Source: Pseudobdellovibrionaceae bacterium
GTDB lineage: Bacteria; Bdellovibrionota; Bdellovibrionia; Bdellovibrionales; Bdellovibrionaceae
Reading direction: 5' to 3'
Length of the DNA stretch: 64,000 nt
Assembly: GCA_022843825.1 (NCBI GenBank)
Contig: JALHMX010000013.1
Span: forward strand, 17,123 to 81,122
Positions 1 to 11,666 of the stretch are shown piece by piece. Below the pieces are notes generated by a model, which saw only the letters and a list, made by a program, of their open reading frames with translations, did no database searches and was not told the origin of the DNA. Position 1 is the first letter of the stretch, and each line of letters begins with the position of its first letter. The translations under genes were made by a program, and so were the position numbers.

Positions 1-561
1 AGTGAACTTGAACAAAATAAAAGCGTTGTCTTAGCCCATTTTCATGGTGACGAGCTTGTGCTTATATCGTTAGTCAAAAAATATCGCATAGCAACTATGA
101 CGTCGACCAGTAAAGATGGCGAAATTATGAATACAGCACTTAAGCTGTTGGGCGCAAAAACTTCCCGTGGATCTTCCACTCGAGGCGGCATTGGCGCTCT
201 AAAGGGTCTGCTGCGCCTTTCTAAAATGGGCCACAACATCAGTTTTGCTGTTGATGGTCCCAAGGGGCCCTTGTTTCAGATCAAGCCTGGGGTTTTCGAG
301 CTTTCACGATTAACTCATACTAACATATATTCGTGTGGTGTGTTTTGTGATCGTGCGTGGCATTTTCCAAAGTCCTGGAATAAAACCTTTTTTCCGAAGC
401 CCTTCGCTCTAATTTATATCTATTGGTCAGGGCCGTTATCTGCCATCAGCAAAGAACAAGATCCTCGATCTGCTAATTTAGCGAATTCTCTACAAAATCA
501 ACTTTTTGATGCGCGCCGCAATGCCGCCAATTTTATTGCTGCAACAAGCGTACGGATTTAA
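1..561 (+). CDS. Lysophospholipid acyltransferase-like protein, DUF374 family (5' truncated)
   Basis: The frame is open from the first base of the window, so the gene begins upstream. It opens with a segment LAHFHGDELVL that resembles the His-containing acyltransferase motif of DUF374 proteins. The later segment VDGPKGP followed by KPGVFELSRLT (near base 255-310) is the most typical DUF374 signature. The family is related to the lysophospholipid/lipid A acyltransferases and is thought to act on the cytoplasmic face of the inner membrane; the substrate is unknown. It stops 41 bases before the start of the next gene, a periplasmic prolyl isomerase, on the same strand, which suggests an envelope-related unit. 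An internal GTG at 58 is not the real start, because the conserved His motif lies upstream of it. Confidence 0.8.
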   Translation, partial: SELEQNKSVVLAHFHGDELVLISLVKKYRIATMTSTSKDGEIMNTALKLLGAKTSRGSSTRGGIGALKGLLRLSKMGHNISFAVDGPKGPLFQIKPGVFELSRLTHTNIYSCGVFCDRAWHFPKSWNKTFFPKPFALIYIYWSGPLSAISKEQDPRSANLANSLQNQLFDARRNAANFIAATSVRI

Positions 562-602
562 CATTAAGAGTGCCCTGTAATAAACTAAAAATGGAGTTTT
601 AT

Positions 603-1424
603 ATGAGATGGATCGTCGTAAGTTTGTTATCAACTCTTTTATCAACACAGCTTTATGCCCAAAAACCTACTGATGTTGTTGCCACTATCAATAATCAAAA
701 AATTACATATGAGCAATTCAATAAAAAATATGCCGATGTGCTTTCACAAGTCAGCGTAAATCCGCCCAGTAAAAAACTTTTTTTGGAGGACCTTGTTCGC
801 TATGAGATAGGGGTTCAAGAGGCGCGGAAAAGAAACCTAGAAAAAGATCCATTAATTGCTGATCGTATTAATCAAGAGCTCTACAAAGGGTTACTTGAAA
901 AAGAGCTCGGGAACAGAGTTCAAAATATTAAAGTTTCCGACCAAGAGATGCGCGCGTGGTATGCTAAAAATCCACAAATCAGACTGTCGATCCTTATTGT
1001 GGAAGTAAAACCCGGCGCAACGCCTCAGCAAAGAGCTGAGGCTCAAAAAAGAGCGACAGAAATTTTAAACGAAGTAAAAAAGTCCTCTCGTCCGTTTGAA
1101 GAGCTTGTGCGCTTGTACTCAGATGATTTGACCACGAAAAATATTGGTGGAGATGTTGGCTGGCAGTCCCGCATAACTTTAAACCCGGCCTACTATGATG
1201 CTGCTAGTAAACTTAAACTAAATGCCATGACCCAGCAACTTGTAGAAACAGCGTTTGGATTTCATATTATCAAGCTTACAGGAAAGCGCAGCTACCAAGA
1301 CGCACCAAAGCGTGAAATTCGCATGGCCGTATTTGACGAAAAAAGAAAAGTGCTTTTTGACAACTTTTTTTCAAATTTAAGAAAAACTTATAAAGTAGAG
1401 GTTAATTCTAAGCTGGTTGAATAG
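603..1424 (+). CDS. Exported parvulin-type peptidyl-prolyl isomerase
   Basis: A 273-residue protein with an N-terminal signal peptide (MRWIVVSLLSTLLSTQLYAQ, cleavage likely after LYA). A SurA-like helical N-terminal region containing ATINNQKITYEQFNKKY follows, then a rotamase (PpiC) domain at roughly residues 135-235 with the typical GGDVGW and AFGFHIIKL motifs. It probably catalyses cis-trans prolyl isomerisation and acts as a chaperone for outer-membrane proteins in the periplasm. The ATG at 603 is preferred because GGAG lies about 6 bases upstream and a clean signal peptide starts there; an in-frame GTG at 570 would add 11 non-signal residues. It sits 14 bases before a second SurA-like gene, so the two are probably cotranscribed. 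Confidence 0.88.
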   Translation: MRWIVVSLLSTLLSTQLYAQKPTDVVATINNQKITYEQFNKKYADVLSQVSVNPPSKKLFLEDLVRYEIGVQEARKRNLEKDPLIADRINQELYKGLLEKELGNRVQNIKVSDQEMRAWYAKNPQIRLSILIVEVKPGATPQQRAEAQKRATEILNEVKKSSRPFEELVRLYSDDLTTKNIGGDVGWQSRITLNPAYYDAASKLKLNAMTQQLVETAFGFHIIKLTGKRSYQDAPKREIRMAVFDEKRKVLFDNFFSNLRKTYKVEVNSKLVE

Positions 1425-1438
1425 TCTTGTGAAAAATT

Positions 1439-2407
1439 ATGCGCAAATTTTTTTTAATTTCTTTATTGTCTGTCTTTATTTTTTCCGCGGCGCCTGCGCA
1501 TGCCGCGAAGGTCGTCGTTAATAAAGTTGTTGCGATTGTTAACTCAGAACCTATATTGCAATCTGATGTAAAAGCCTTTACCAAACGCCTTAGGCAAGAG
1601 GGCGGAGTAGATGAGTCTTTAATCTTTGAAGAAGCTCCCTTAAAAGTTTTAAAATCTAACTCTAAGCAGCAGCTTGAATATCTAATAAGAGAAAAAATGA
1701 TTTTGTCAGAAGTCAAAAAACTAAATTTGACTGTTAGCGAAGATCGCCTAGATAGCGAAGTAAACTCGCTGGCCAAGCGCAATCAAATGACCAAGGCACA
1801 GTTTGTAGAGTTTATTCGAAAGCAGGGTTACTCGCTGAATGAGTACCGACAGAATTTAAAGTCTCGCCTAGAGAGGCAGTCCTTCTATGAGGCCGAGGTT
1901 ATTTCTAAGTTACGAATTACTGATGAAGACGCGCTTAATGAGTTTCGACAGAAAAATCCTAATTATGTACCAAGCCTTAATGAATATACGATCTCACAAA
2001 TCTTTGTTCCTGCAAAAAACATCGGCCCAAAGGCGGCAATGGATCGGGCGGTATTACTTAAACAAAGAATGAATTCTGGCGAATCTTTCGAAGCTGTTGC
2101 CAATGCCTATAATGCTGGAACTAGCGCTGCTAAAGATGGATTTTTAGGTACCTTTAAGGCGGGTGAGTTTAATCAAGAAATAGAAAATGAGGTCGCGGCG
2201 CTTTCAGAAGGCGGCGTATCTGAGCCTATAAAATCACGTCAAGGAGTGCACATCGTTAAGGTTATAAATAAAAAAAATACTCAAGATCCCCAGTTTTTAA
2301 GAATTAAAGATCAAATTAAATCTTACCTTGTAGAAAAAAATTTCAAGCGCCAACTCAAAAACTGGTTTGAGTCAAAAAAACAAGAAACGCACATTCAAAT
2401 ACTTTAA
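1439..2407 (+). CDS. SurA-like periplasmic chaperone / peptidyl-prolyl isomerase
   Basis: A 322-residue protein with a signal peptide ending around APAHA. The mature N-terminus reads VVNKVVAIVNSEPILQSDV, the hallmark opening of SurA N-terminal domains. The helical chaperone region covers about residues 25-160. One parvulin domain lies at about 175-275 (DGFLGTFKAGEF, SRQGVHIVKV), whereas E. coli SurA has two. The short C-terminal helix after the rotamase domain fits the SurA fold. The expected role is escorting unfolded outer-membrane proteins across the periplasm. It lies downstream of another PPIase gene and 12 bases upstream of a phosphomannomutase gene. SurA-family membership is well supported; strict orthology to SurA is not shown. 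Confidence 0.87.
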   Translation: MRKFFLISLLSVFIFSAAPAHAAKVVVNKVVAIVNSEPILQSDVKAFTKRLRQEGGVDESLIFEEAPLKVLKSNSKQQLEYLIREKMILSEVKKLNLTVSEDRLDSEVNSLAKRNQMTKAQFVEFIRKQGYSLNEYRQNLKSRLERQSFYEAEVISKLRITDEDALNEFRQKNPNYVPSLNEYTISQIFVPAKNIGPKAAMDRAVLLKQRMNSGESFEAVANAYNAGTSAAKDGFLGTFKAGEFNQEIENEVAALSEGGVSEPIKSRQGVHIVKVINKKNTQDPQFLRIKDQIKSYLVEKNFKRQLKNWFESKKQETHIQIL

Positions 2408-2419
2408 TAAGAGGTTTTT

Positions 2420-3796
2420 ATGCTTATGGAGCCCTTCATTTTCCGAGAGTATGACATTCGGGGAGTTTACGAAAAAGATTTTAACCCTATCTTCGCCTAT
2501 AATCTGGGGCGTGCCTTAAGTTCTTTTATTATCAAAAAATCTGGCAAAAAAACTTTGCGGCTTTCATTGGCGCATGATGCAAGAACTTCTTGTGGACCAC
2601 TCATAGAATCATTAAAAAATGGTTTTATGGACTCGGGCGCCCATGTTTATATGCTAGGGTTGGCTACGTCTCCTATCAGCTATTTTTCTACGTTTAATTT
2701 GAATCTGGACGGCGCCATTATGGTCACAGGAAGTCACAATCCTCCGGAATATAATGGATTCAAACTTTCAGTGGGAATGACCACCATCTTTGGTGCCGAC
2801 ATTATGGAGCTTAAAAAGATTATCAACAACAAAGATTATATCGACGGAAAAGGCTCTTCGGAGGATTATGACATTTTTACTCCATATGTAGAGCGATATA
2901 AAAAAGAATTTGGACAAATTAAACCTATCAAAGTTGTCTTAGACTGTGGAAACGGCGCTGCTGGGTCTATTGTTCGTCGACTTTATAATGCCGTTGGATT
3001 ACAGCCCGAAATTTTATTTGAGCAGCCTGATGGCCGTTTTCCAAATCATCATCCGGATCCTACCGTTGAAAAAAATTTAGTTGACCTTAAAAAGGCGGTT
3101 TTAAAATCTGGGGCGGCCGTAGGAATTGGTTTTGATGGCGATGCGGATCGTATTGGCGTTGTCGATCATACCGGAAAAATGCTCTACGGCGATGAGCTCA
3201 TGACCTTATTTTCTCGATCAGTACTTAAAACTTTGCCCGGGCAAAAGATTGTCGGCGATGTAAAATGCTCTGATCGCATGTACCACGATATCGAAAAACA
3301 TGGCGGAGTTCCTGTCATGTGGAAAACTGGGCACAGCCTTATTAAAGAAAAAATTAAAGTCGACAAAGCTCCTTTTGGCGGCGAAATGAGCGGTCACATT
3401 TTCTTTGCTGATCGCAATTATGGATATGATGATGCTCCTTACGCTGGACTTCGTCTTTGTGAAATTCTTGCTAATACGGGAAAAACTATACCTGAGCTTT
3501 TAGCCGGCCTTCCGCCAGCGTTTAATACTCCGGAAATTCGCATCGATACCACAGAAGAGAAAAAAATTCTTATCGTAGAAAAAGTCAAAGAAGCCTTCAA
3601 TAGGCCTAGTGAAGATTATAAATTAAATTTAATTGATGGCATTCGCATCAGCTTCGCCGGCAAGGTCAATGGTTGGGCGCTGGCTCGGGCTTCAAACACT
3701 CAGCCTGTGCTAGTTGTGCGTTTTGAATCCGACACTGAGGCAGGACTGAAATATATAGAAAATCAAGTCATGTCCGTTGTGAATAAGTATTTATAA
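2420..3796 (+). CDS. Phosphomannomutase/phosphoglucomutase
   Basis: A 458-residue member of the alpha-D-phosphohexomutase superfamily, close to the usual length of bacterial AlgC/ManB proteins. Four signatures are visible: the N-terminal REYDIRG; the phosphoserine loop TGSHNPPEYNG with the catalytic Ser near residue 105; the metal-binding loop DGDADR; and the sugar-binding loop GGEMSGH. A C-terminal phosphate-binding segment (RASNTQPVLVVRFE) is also present. It interconverts hexose-6- and hexose-1-phosphates, feeding GDP-mannose or UDP-glucose synthesis for surface polysaccharide. AAGAGG precedes ATG 2420; ATG 2426 is an alternative. The gene ends just before a strong bidirectional terminator. 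Confidence 0.9.
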   Translation: MLMEPFIFREYDIRGVYEKDFNPIFAYNLGRALSSFIIKKSGKKTLRLSLAHDARTSCGPLIESLKNGFMDSGAHVYMLGLATSPISYFSTFNLNLDGAIMVTGSHNPPEYNGFKLSVGMTTIFGADIMELKKIINNKDYIDGKGSSEDYDIFTPYVERYKKEFGQIKPIKVVLDCGNGAAGSIVRRLYNAVGLQPEILFEQPDGRFPNHHPDPTVEKNLVDLKKAVLKSGAAVGIGFDGDADRIGVVDHTGKMLYGDELMTLFSRSVLKTLPGQKIVGDVKCSDRMYHDIEKHGGVPVMWKTGHSLIKEKIKVDKAPFGGEMSGHIFFADRNYGYDDAPYAGLRLCEILANTGKTIPELLAGLPPAFNTPEIRIDTTEEKKILIVEKVKEAFNRPSEDYKLNLIDGIRISFAGKVNGWALARASNTQPVLVVRFESDTEAGLKYIENQVMSVVNKYL

Positions 3797-3814
3797 AAAA
3801 CTATGTCCTTAAAT

Positions 3815-3847
3815 AAAAAAGCCCACTTCAAAAGAGTGGGCTTTTTT
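3815..3847. terminator. Bidirectional intrinsic terminator between the phosphomannomutase gene and atpE
   Basis: A perfect 7-bp stem GCCCACT (3821-3827) / AGTGGGC (3835-3841) with a 7-base loop is preceded by a run of A and followed by TTTTTT. It can therefore terminate transcription in both directions. It lies between the convergent ends of the phosphomannomutase gene (+) and atpE (-). Confidence 0.9.
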
Positions 3848-3922
3848 GAAAACAGTTTCTTCGAGGCGCGAAAGCTGAAGACGTGCTTTATGTACGCCGA
3901 AGCATCCGCAACGAAGAAAAAA

Positions 3923-4237
3923 TTAGAAACCGAAAGTTGCAGCTGGCAATTTAATGAAAGCAACTAGGAATGCTAAGATCACTAAAGACTCGATAAGTGC
4001 TAACGCCAAGATAAATGGTGTAAACATTTTATCAGAAGCAGCTGGGTTGCGAGCCATTCCTTCAAGAGTAGAAGCTGCTGCTTTACCTTGAGCCGATGTT
4101 CCGCCGAAAACCGCTAAACCAATAGCAAGTCCTGCGCCGATAGCAACCAAACCGCTTTGTGAGTTTGCTGCTGCTTCCTGCGCAAATGCGCTTACAGAAG
4201 CTAATGTTGTTACTGCAAATAGTATTGCCTTTTTCAT
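3923..4237 (-). CDS. atpE: ATP synthase Fo subunit c
   Basis: A 104-residue proteolipid. The first 20-25 residues look like a signal or leader sequence (MKKAILFAVTTLASVSAFAQ), followed by two transmembrane helices joined by the polar loop MARNPAAS. The ion-binding carboxylate is Glu83 in ALALIESLV. Gln50 in helix 1 lies exactly 33 residues before it and Ser84 follows it; both match liganding positions in Na+-binding c-rings (see findings). The start at 4237 is chosen because AAGGAGA lies just upstream; a longer reading to 4267 lacks a ribosome site. It is the last gene of the atpZ-atpI-atpB-atpE run. Confidence 0.95.
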   Translation of the reverse strand: MKKAILFAVTTLASVSAFAQEAAANSQSGLVAIGAGLAIGLAVFGGTSAQGKAAASTLEGMARNPAASDKMFTPFILALALIESLVILAFLVAFIKLPAATFGF

Positions 4238-4285
4238 GTGTTCTCCTTTTTGGCGTGTTTTCAACACGACCTTTGTGTGATGTAT

Positions 4286-4972
4286 CTAGTGATCGCTAGC
4301 TGTCGCAAGAGCTATGTAGACCATAGATAATAATGTAAATACAAATGCCTGAATGGTGCTTACAAGCATACCCATCAAGTAAAATGGAATCGCTGGGCCC
4401 ACAGGAAACAGACCCAAGAAAACTCCCAAAACCGTGTGATCACCAGTTATTACATTCGCTAAACGTAGACCTAATGTTAACGGACGCAAAACGTGAGATA
4501 ACAATTCAATCGCCAACATTAACGGCGCCAACCACCAAACGGGCCCTAAGAAATGTTTTAAATATCCAAGTCCTCCGTATTTAATACCAATAATGTTGTA
4601 GGCTAAAAACGAAAAGATACCTAAAGCAAATGTCGTATTAAAGTTTTGTGTGGCTGGTAACATTCCGGGAATAAGTCCCACAAAGTTGTTAATTAAAATA
4701 TAAAGAAAAAGCGCAGTGAAATAAGGTGCAAACGGTCGACCATGGTGACCAATAACTTGATCCGCCAATTTACCAATTGTTTCTGTAAGTACTTCAAAAA
4801 CTCCACGAACTGAGAATTTGCTGGTAGGAATAACTGCCGTCATTCCTGATCCTAAAGAAACTCGTGCATAAACGCCAATGATCATTAAAAGTATGGAAAC
4901 TATGGCCAGCGTTGCAATGTGCGAGTAGTAATATCCTACGCCAGGAATTAATTGCGTCCAGGTAAAATGCAT
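4286..4972 (-). CDS. atpB: ATP synthase Fo subunit a
   Basis: A 228-residue polytopic membrane protein with five to six hydrophobic segments. It contains the family motif RPLTLGLRLAN, in which the essential stator arginine is near residue 170, and a preceding ELLSHVLRP segment. It forms the proton (or sodium) half-channels against the c-ring. It lies 48 bases upstream of atpE and 42 bases downstream of the atpI-like gene on the same strand. The F1 genes and the b subunits are about 19 kb away, so the operon is split. Confidence 0.95.
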   Translation of the reverse strand: MHFTWTQLIPGVGYYYSHIATLAIVSILLMIIGVYARVSLGSGMTAVIPTSKFSVRGVFEVLTETIGKLADQVIGHHGRPFAPYFTALFLYILINNFVGLIPGMLPATQNFNTTFALGIFSFLAYNIIGIKYGGLGYLKHFLGPVWWLAPLMLAIELLSHVLRPLTLGLRLANVITGDHTVLGVFLGLFPVGPAIPFYLMGMLVSTIQAFVFTLLSMVYIALATASDH

Positions 4973-5014
4973 TTGTGCTCCCTGTAAAACCTAAAATTTT
5001 CAGTAAACTTTTGA

Positions 5015-5362
5015 TTATTTATTACTGCTGTTTTTAATCAGTAAAGTAATTACTATAATAATGAGGAATGAGCAAATGCCTATTGCAATTCCCCAGTGGT
5101 TTATCCAAGGCTGGCGGCCTGCCCAAAAAATGGCTACGGCAATAAGAGGATATTTTAGTAGCGCAAATACCGGCGCGGCTCCGGTTTTTTTACTAACTAA
5201 AACGTGTTTCCACATTATAGAAAGCCCCATGTAATTTACCAATAGCAAGACCGAAATAAACAGAAAACTATAGGCAACATCCGTTTCCTGAAAAACCATT
5301 TGTAAGACGGCATAAACCAAAAGCGTGACAATTAAAAACGCTGTTGCTGAGTTTTTAATCAT
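5015..5362 (-). CDS. atpI: AtpI-like ATP synthase accessory membrane protein
   Basis: A 115-residue protein with four hydrophobic helices (around FLIVTLLVYAVLQMVF, FLFISVLLLVNYMGL, LLKYPLIAVAIFWAG and GICSFLIIIVITLLI). Length, helix pattern and position between atpZ-like and atpB genes match the AtpI/UncI family, which assists c-ring assembly or Mg2+ supply in other bacteria. The ATG at 5362 overlaps the stop of the upstream gene (ATGATTAA), indicating translational coupling; a TTG at 5380 would lengthen it by six residues without a clear ribosome site. Sequence similarity in this family is weak, so the name rests partly on context. Confidence 0.65.
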   Translation of the reverse strand: MIKNSATAFLIVTLLVYAVLQMVFQETDVAYSFLFISVLLLVNYMGLSIMWKHVLVSKKTGAAPVFALLKYPLIAVAIFWAGRQPWINHWGIAIGICSFLIIIVITLLIKNSSNK

Positions 5363-5564
5363 CTTTTCGTTGTTTTTCAATAGATCTTAACTTTGAAAAA
5401 AGACTAACCATCCAAATCACAAAAGCCAAAACTATACCTAGTGCTTTAGTGTATTCTGGCCATCCTTTTTTAACTGCGAATTCGCCCAAATAGATAAATA
5501 TAATAATCAAAGCGATTAACTCAAACCCAATGGCAACAAAGATTAAGTACTTGTTTTTCTTCAT
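5355..5564 (-). CDS. AtpZ-like small membrane protein
   Basis: A 69-residue protein with two predicted transmembrane helices (LIFVAIGFELIALIIIFIYL and YTKALGIVLAFVIWMVSLF) and a charged C-terminus. Small two-helix proteins at this position, directly before atpI, are usually AtpZ, reported to act with AtpI as a Mg2+/Ca2+ channel-like pair. It starts 14 bases after the gyrA stop and overlaps the start of the next gene by 8 bases. It is probably cotranscribed with gyrA upstream and atpI-atpB-atpE downstream. Identification is by size, topology and context. Confidence 0.55.
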   Translation of the reverse strand: MKKNKYLIFVAIGFELIALIIIFIYLGEFAVKKGWPEYTKALGIVLAFVIWMVSLFSKLRSIEKQRKDD

Positions 5565-5578
5565 ACTATTAAAAACAA

Positions 5579-8044
5579 TTAGTGAATTTCCTCGCCGGCC
5601 TTCTCATCATCTATAACAACCGCAAGGCTGGTCACAAACTCTTGTTTATCATCCAGATTGATCAGACGAACACCTTGTGTGTTGCGGCCCAAGACAGAAA
5701 TATCCGAGATTTTCATACGAATAACTTGTCCCTGATCTGTTGATAAAATGAGCTCTTGTATCGGTTTAACTTTGGTCGTACCAATCACGTTTCCAACTTT
5801 ATCCGTTGTTTTTTGAGTAATTATTCCAACTCCGCCACGGCTTTGAACGCGATATTCTGAAACTTCAGAACGTTTTCCATAGCCCTTTGACGTCACCATT
5901 AAAATGGTGTCTTTGGTTTCTTTTTCTAATATTTCCATTCCAATAACGACGTCATCTTTTGAAAGCGTAATACCTTTTACTCCGCGAGCCGATCGGCCCA
6001 TTCCGCGAACGTCGTCTTCATTAAATCGAATAGACATACCTTCTTTGGTGGCAATAAATATGTCGCTGGCCCCGTCAGAAATTTTTGCAGACACAACTTG
6101 ATCATCTAGATCAGTAGTTAAAGCGATAATTCCCGCTTGCCGAGGATTTGAAAATGCATCTAATGCGGTCTTCTTGATTATCCCTTTTTCTGTAAGCATG
6201 ACTACGTATTTATTATCACTAAACTCATCTACCGGCAAAATTGCGCGAACTTTTTCGCCAGCCGAAAGTTGAACCACGTTAGCAATAGCTTTGCCTTTTG
6301 ATGTTCTGCTGCCCAATGGTAATCGATGAACTTTACACCAGTAAACTTTACCTTTGTCTGTGAAGACCAAAAGCATTGTCTTGGTCGAAGCAATGAATAA
6401 ATCGGTAACGTAATCCTCTTCGCGAGTTTCCATTCCCTTTAATCCTTTTCCGCCACGCTTCTGTACTCGATATTCTTCGGTTGAAATTCGCTTAATATAT
6501 CCTGTGTTGGTCACCGTTACGACCATGGGCTCATCGGAAATCAAGTCTTCATCGTCGATATCTGTTAAGTCTCCAGTAATTTCTGTGCGGCGCGGATTTG
6601 AATAACGCTTTTTAATATCTTCAAGCTCTGCGACGATAATTTTATAAATTTCGCTGACGTCTGCTAATACAAATCTTAACCATTCAATTTGTTTTGTCAG
6701 CTCGCTCAACTCATCAATTATTTTTTGTCGTTCTAGCCCCGTTAGCCGCTGTAATCGCATTTCTAAAATGGCCACTGCTTGGCGTTCACTAAACTGAAAC
6801 TTTGCCATCAATGCTTCGCGGGCAACATCGGCCGCCTTAGAGGCCTTGATTGTCGCTATAACTTCATCGATATGATCCAACGCTTTTTTCAATCCCTCTA
6901 AAATATGGGCGCGCTCTAAGGCTTTCTTAAGCTCAAATATGCATCGCTTAGTAACTACATCGCGACGATGATCAATAAATGCTTGCAGCATATTTTTTAA
7001 ATCAAAAATGATTGGCTGATTTTTGGCGTCTAAGGCCAACATGATTATTCCAAAACTGACTTGCAGCTGAGTAAATTTTAATAAACGATTTAAAATGACC
7101 GACGCGTTTTCGCCACGCTTCAAAACAATCACTACGCGCATGCCTTCTCGAGAGGACTCATCGCGAATATCAGAAATTCCCTCTACTGTTTTTTCTTTAA
7201 CCAAGTCGGCTATGCTTTCAACCAGCTTAGCCTTATTAACTTGGTAGGGAAGCTCATTAATAATAATTTCTTCGTGGTCTTTTTTAAACTCAATATCTGT
7301 TTTGGCTTTTACCGTGATAATACCGCGACCCTTTTTATAAGCCTGTAGTATTCCGGCCTTACCCGCAATTTGTCCCGCGGTTGGAAAATCTGGTCCTGGA
7401 ATTTTTTCAAGAAGTTCGTCAATAGAACTATTTGGATTGCGAATTAAATGTATACACCCATCTATAACTTCTCCCAAATTATGCGGAGGTATGTTTGTTG
7501 CCATGCCAACGGCAATACCCGAAGAACCATTAACCAACAGGTTTGGAAACTTCGCAGGCAACACTAATGGAATTTCTAATGAGTCATCATAGTTTGGTCC
7601 GAAAGCTACGGTTTGCTTTTCAATATCATTAAGCAACTCTTCTGCTAAGCGAGTCATGCGAACTTCAGTGTAACGTGAGGCCGCAGCTGAATCTCCATCA
7701 ATAGATCCGAAATTTCCCTGACCATCTATCAAAGGATACCGCAACGAAAAATCCTGCGCCATACGAACCATTGTTTCGTAAACTGCGCTGTCGCCGTGTG
7801 GATGGTATTTACCAATAACATCACCAACAACACGGGCCGATTTTTTATAAGGTTTGTCGTGGGTATTAGACAGTTCATGTTGAGCAAATAAAACACGTCG
7901 ATGAACGGGCTTTAAGCCGTCTCGTACATCCGGAAGTGCTCGACCCACAATAACCGACATGGAGTATTGAAGATAGGCCTCTCGCATTTCTTTATTGATA
8001 TCTACATCCGTTATGCCTTTTATATTATTTTCTGAATTTTCCAT
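5579..8044 (-). CDS. gyrA: DNA gyrase subunit A
   Basis: An 821-residue type II topoisomerase A subunit. The catalytic tyrosine is Tyr125 in AASRYTE. The quinolone-resistance region reads [10 protein letters not shown], with Ser86 and Glu90 at the positions equivalent to E. coli Ser83 and Asp87. The C-terminal beta-pinwheel has the GyrA-box QKRGGKG, which distinguishes it from ParC. With GyrB it introduces negative supercoils and removes positive ones ahead of forks. It lies 28 bases downstream of gyrB and 14 bases upstream of the atpZ-like gene. Confidence 0.98.
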   Translation of the reverse strand: MENSENNIKGITDVDINKEMREAYLQYSMSVIVGRALPDVRDGLKPVHRRVLFAQHELSNTHDKPYKKSARVVGDVIGKYHPHGDSAVYETMVRMAQDFSLRYPLIDGQGNFGSIDGDSAAASRYTEVRMTRLAEELLNDIEKQTVAFGPNYDDSLEIPLVLPAKFPNLLVNGSSGIAVGMATNIPPHNLGEVIDGCIHLIRNPNSSIDELLEKIPGPDFPTAGQIAGKAGILQAYKKGRGIITVKAKTDIEFKKDHEEIIINELPYQVNKAKLVESIADLVKEKTVEGISDIRDESSREGMRVVIVLKRGENASVILNRLLKFTQLQVSFGIIMLALDAKNQPIIFDLKNMLQAFIDHRRDVVTKRCIFELKKALERAHILEGLKKALDHIDEVIATIKASKAADVAREALMAKFQFSERQAVAILEMRLQRLTGLERQKIIDELSELTKQIEWLRFVLADVSEIYKIIVAELEDIKKRYSNPRRTEITGDLTDIDDEDLISDEPMVVTVTNTGYIKRISTEEYRVQKRGGKGLKGMETREEDYVTDLFIASTKTMLLVFTDKGKVYWCKVHRLPLGSRTSKGKAIANVVQLSAGEKVRAILPVDEFSDNKYVVMLTEKGIIKKTALDAFSNPRQAGIIALTTDLDDQVVSAKISDGASDIFIATKEGMSIRFNEDDVRGMGRSARGVKGITLSKDDVVIGMEILEKETKDTILMVTSKGYGKRSEVSEYRVQSRGGVGIITQKTTDKVGNVIGTTKVKPIQELILSTDQGQVIRMKISDISVLGRNTQGVRLINLDDKQEFVTSLAVVIDDEKAGEEIH

Positions 8045-8072
8045 ATTATCCCTAAGTCCCTATAAATAATTA

Positions 8073-10496
<2,424 letters not shown>

Positions 10497-10538
10497 TTAC
10501 ACCCCTGAAAGATCTAAAAATTGTTGGACAGAAATTTA

Positions 10539-11666
10539 TTAAATAATTTTTCCGTCTTGAATTTTAAATTTAAACTTATTCTCAGCATCCAACTTCGATA
10601 AACTTTCAACATCTGTTGTCGTTAAAAATGTTTGAGTTTCGATTTCATTTAAATACTTAATTAATGCTTCCTGCTTAGTTGAATCGAGCTCTGAAAGAAC
10701 GTCGTCTAACAACAAAATAGGGTAAGTTCCATTAACCTTCTGATGATACACTATTTGGGCCATTTTGAAAGCTAATATGATGCTTCTTTGCTGCCCTTGC
10801 GAACAAAAAAATCTTGAGTCTTTTCCATTATATAGAAAAGTGACATCGTGTTTATGAGGACCCACTAACGAGGACCCAAAAGAGAGCTCTGCAGAGGTTA
10901 GTTCTGCTATTCTTTTTTGCATTATTTGATACAGATTTTCGTAGGTCTCGTTTTCACTGTTTTGATCAGAAATAATGTAACGAAAATCAAACTCTACGCC
11001 TTTATTTGGCTCCAGTTTTTTAAAAATTTCATTAACTAGCGGACGAATGCTCTTTAAAGATGCTATCCGTACACTTGTTAGATTGGCTGCTAGTTTTAGA
11101 AATATGGTATTCAGGGACTGTAATGTGTCTATTCCTGAAGAAAGGTCCGTCTTTTTCTCTGAAATATCACTCAGCAACCGATTACGAGTTTTTAAAGTCT
11201 TTTTAAAATCTAGTATTAAACTCTGATTTGAGTAATACACCGACTTTACTACGGAATCTATAAGCGCTCGTCGTTCTTCCGCGCTTTGTTTTATAATATT
11301 AAGGCTTTCCGGTGAAAACAAAACTGTTGATGGAAGTTGGTTTTGATAAGAGACACTGGGCTTTTCGTTGACTGTATATTTTTTATTGCTTGGCTCTAAA
11401 ATGACTCTGATTTTGAATTCTTTTTCATTTTTATCACTTTGCTTTAACTCTGCATTTAATATCGAAAAAAACTTTTTATCTTTAATAAAAGTAGTGTTGT
11501 TTCCGAAACGAAAAGAATTTTTTTCTAACAAAAAATAAATAGCTTCTAAAATATTAGTCTTGCCTTGGCCATTATCGCCTACAAATATATTTAGTCGAGG
11601 AGAAAATTGAATTTGCAATTCATCAATATTTCTAAAATCTTTTAAATAAAGATTGTCTATTTTCAT
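10539..11666 (-). CDS. recF: DNA replication and repair protein RecF
   Basis: A 375-residue SMC-like ATPase. Walker A is GDNGQGKTN near residue 30, the ABC-type signature is CSQGQQRSI, and Walker B is ILLLDDVLSELD. RecF loads RecA at single-strand gaps together with RecO and RecR. The start codon overlaps the dnaN stop by one base (TAATG), so translation is probably coupled. Confidence 0.96.
   Translation of the reverse strand: MKIDNLYLKDFRNIDELQIQFSPRLNIFVGDNGQGKTNILEAIYFLLEKNSFRFGNNTTFIKDKKFFSILNAELKQSDKNEKEFKIRVILEPSNKKYTVNEKPSVSYQNQLPSTVLFSPESLNIIKQSAEERRALIDSVVKSVYYSNQSLILDFKKTLKTRNRLLSDISEKKTDLSSGIDTLQSLNTIFLKLAANLTSVRIASLKSIRPLVNEIFKKLEPNKGVEFDFRYIISDQNSENETYENLYQIMQKRIAELTSAELSFGSSLVGPHKHDVTFLYNGKDSRFFCSQGQQRSIILAFKMAQIVYHQKVNGTYPILLLDDVLSELDSTKQEALIKYLNEIETQTFLTTTDVESLSKLDAENKFKFKIQDGKII

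Noticed and set aside
4345..4584. Open frame antisense to atpB
   Set aside because: It lies wholly inside a well-supported membrane subunit gene, shows no recognisable domain, and has no ribosome site.
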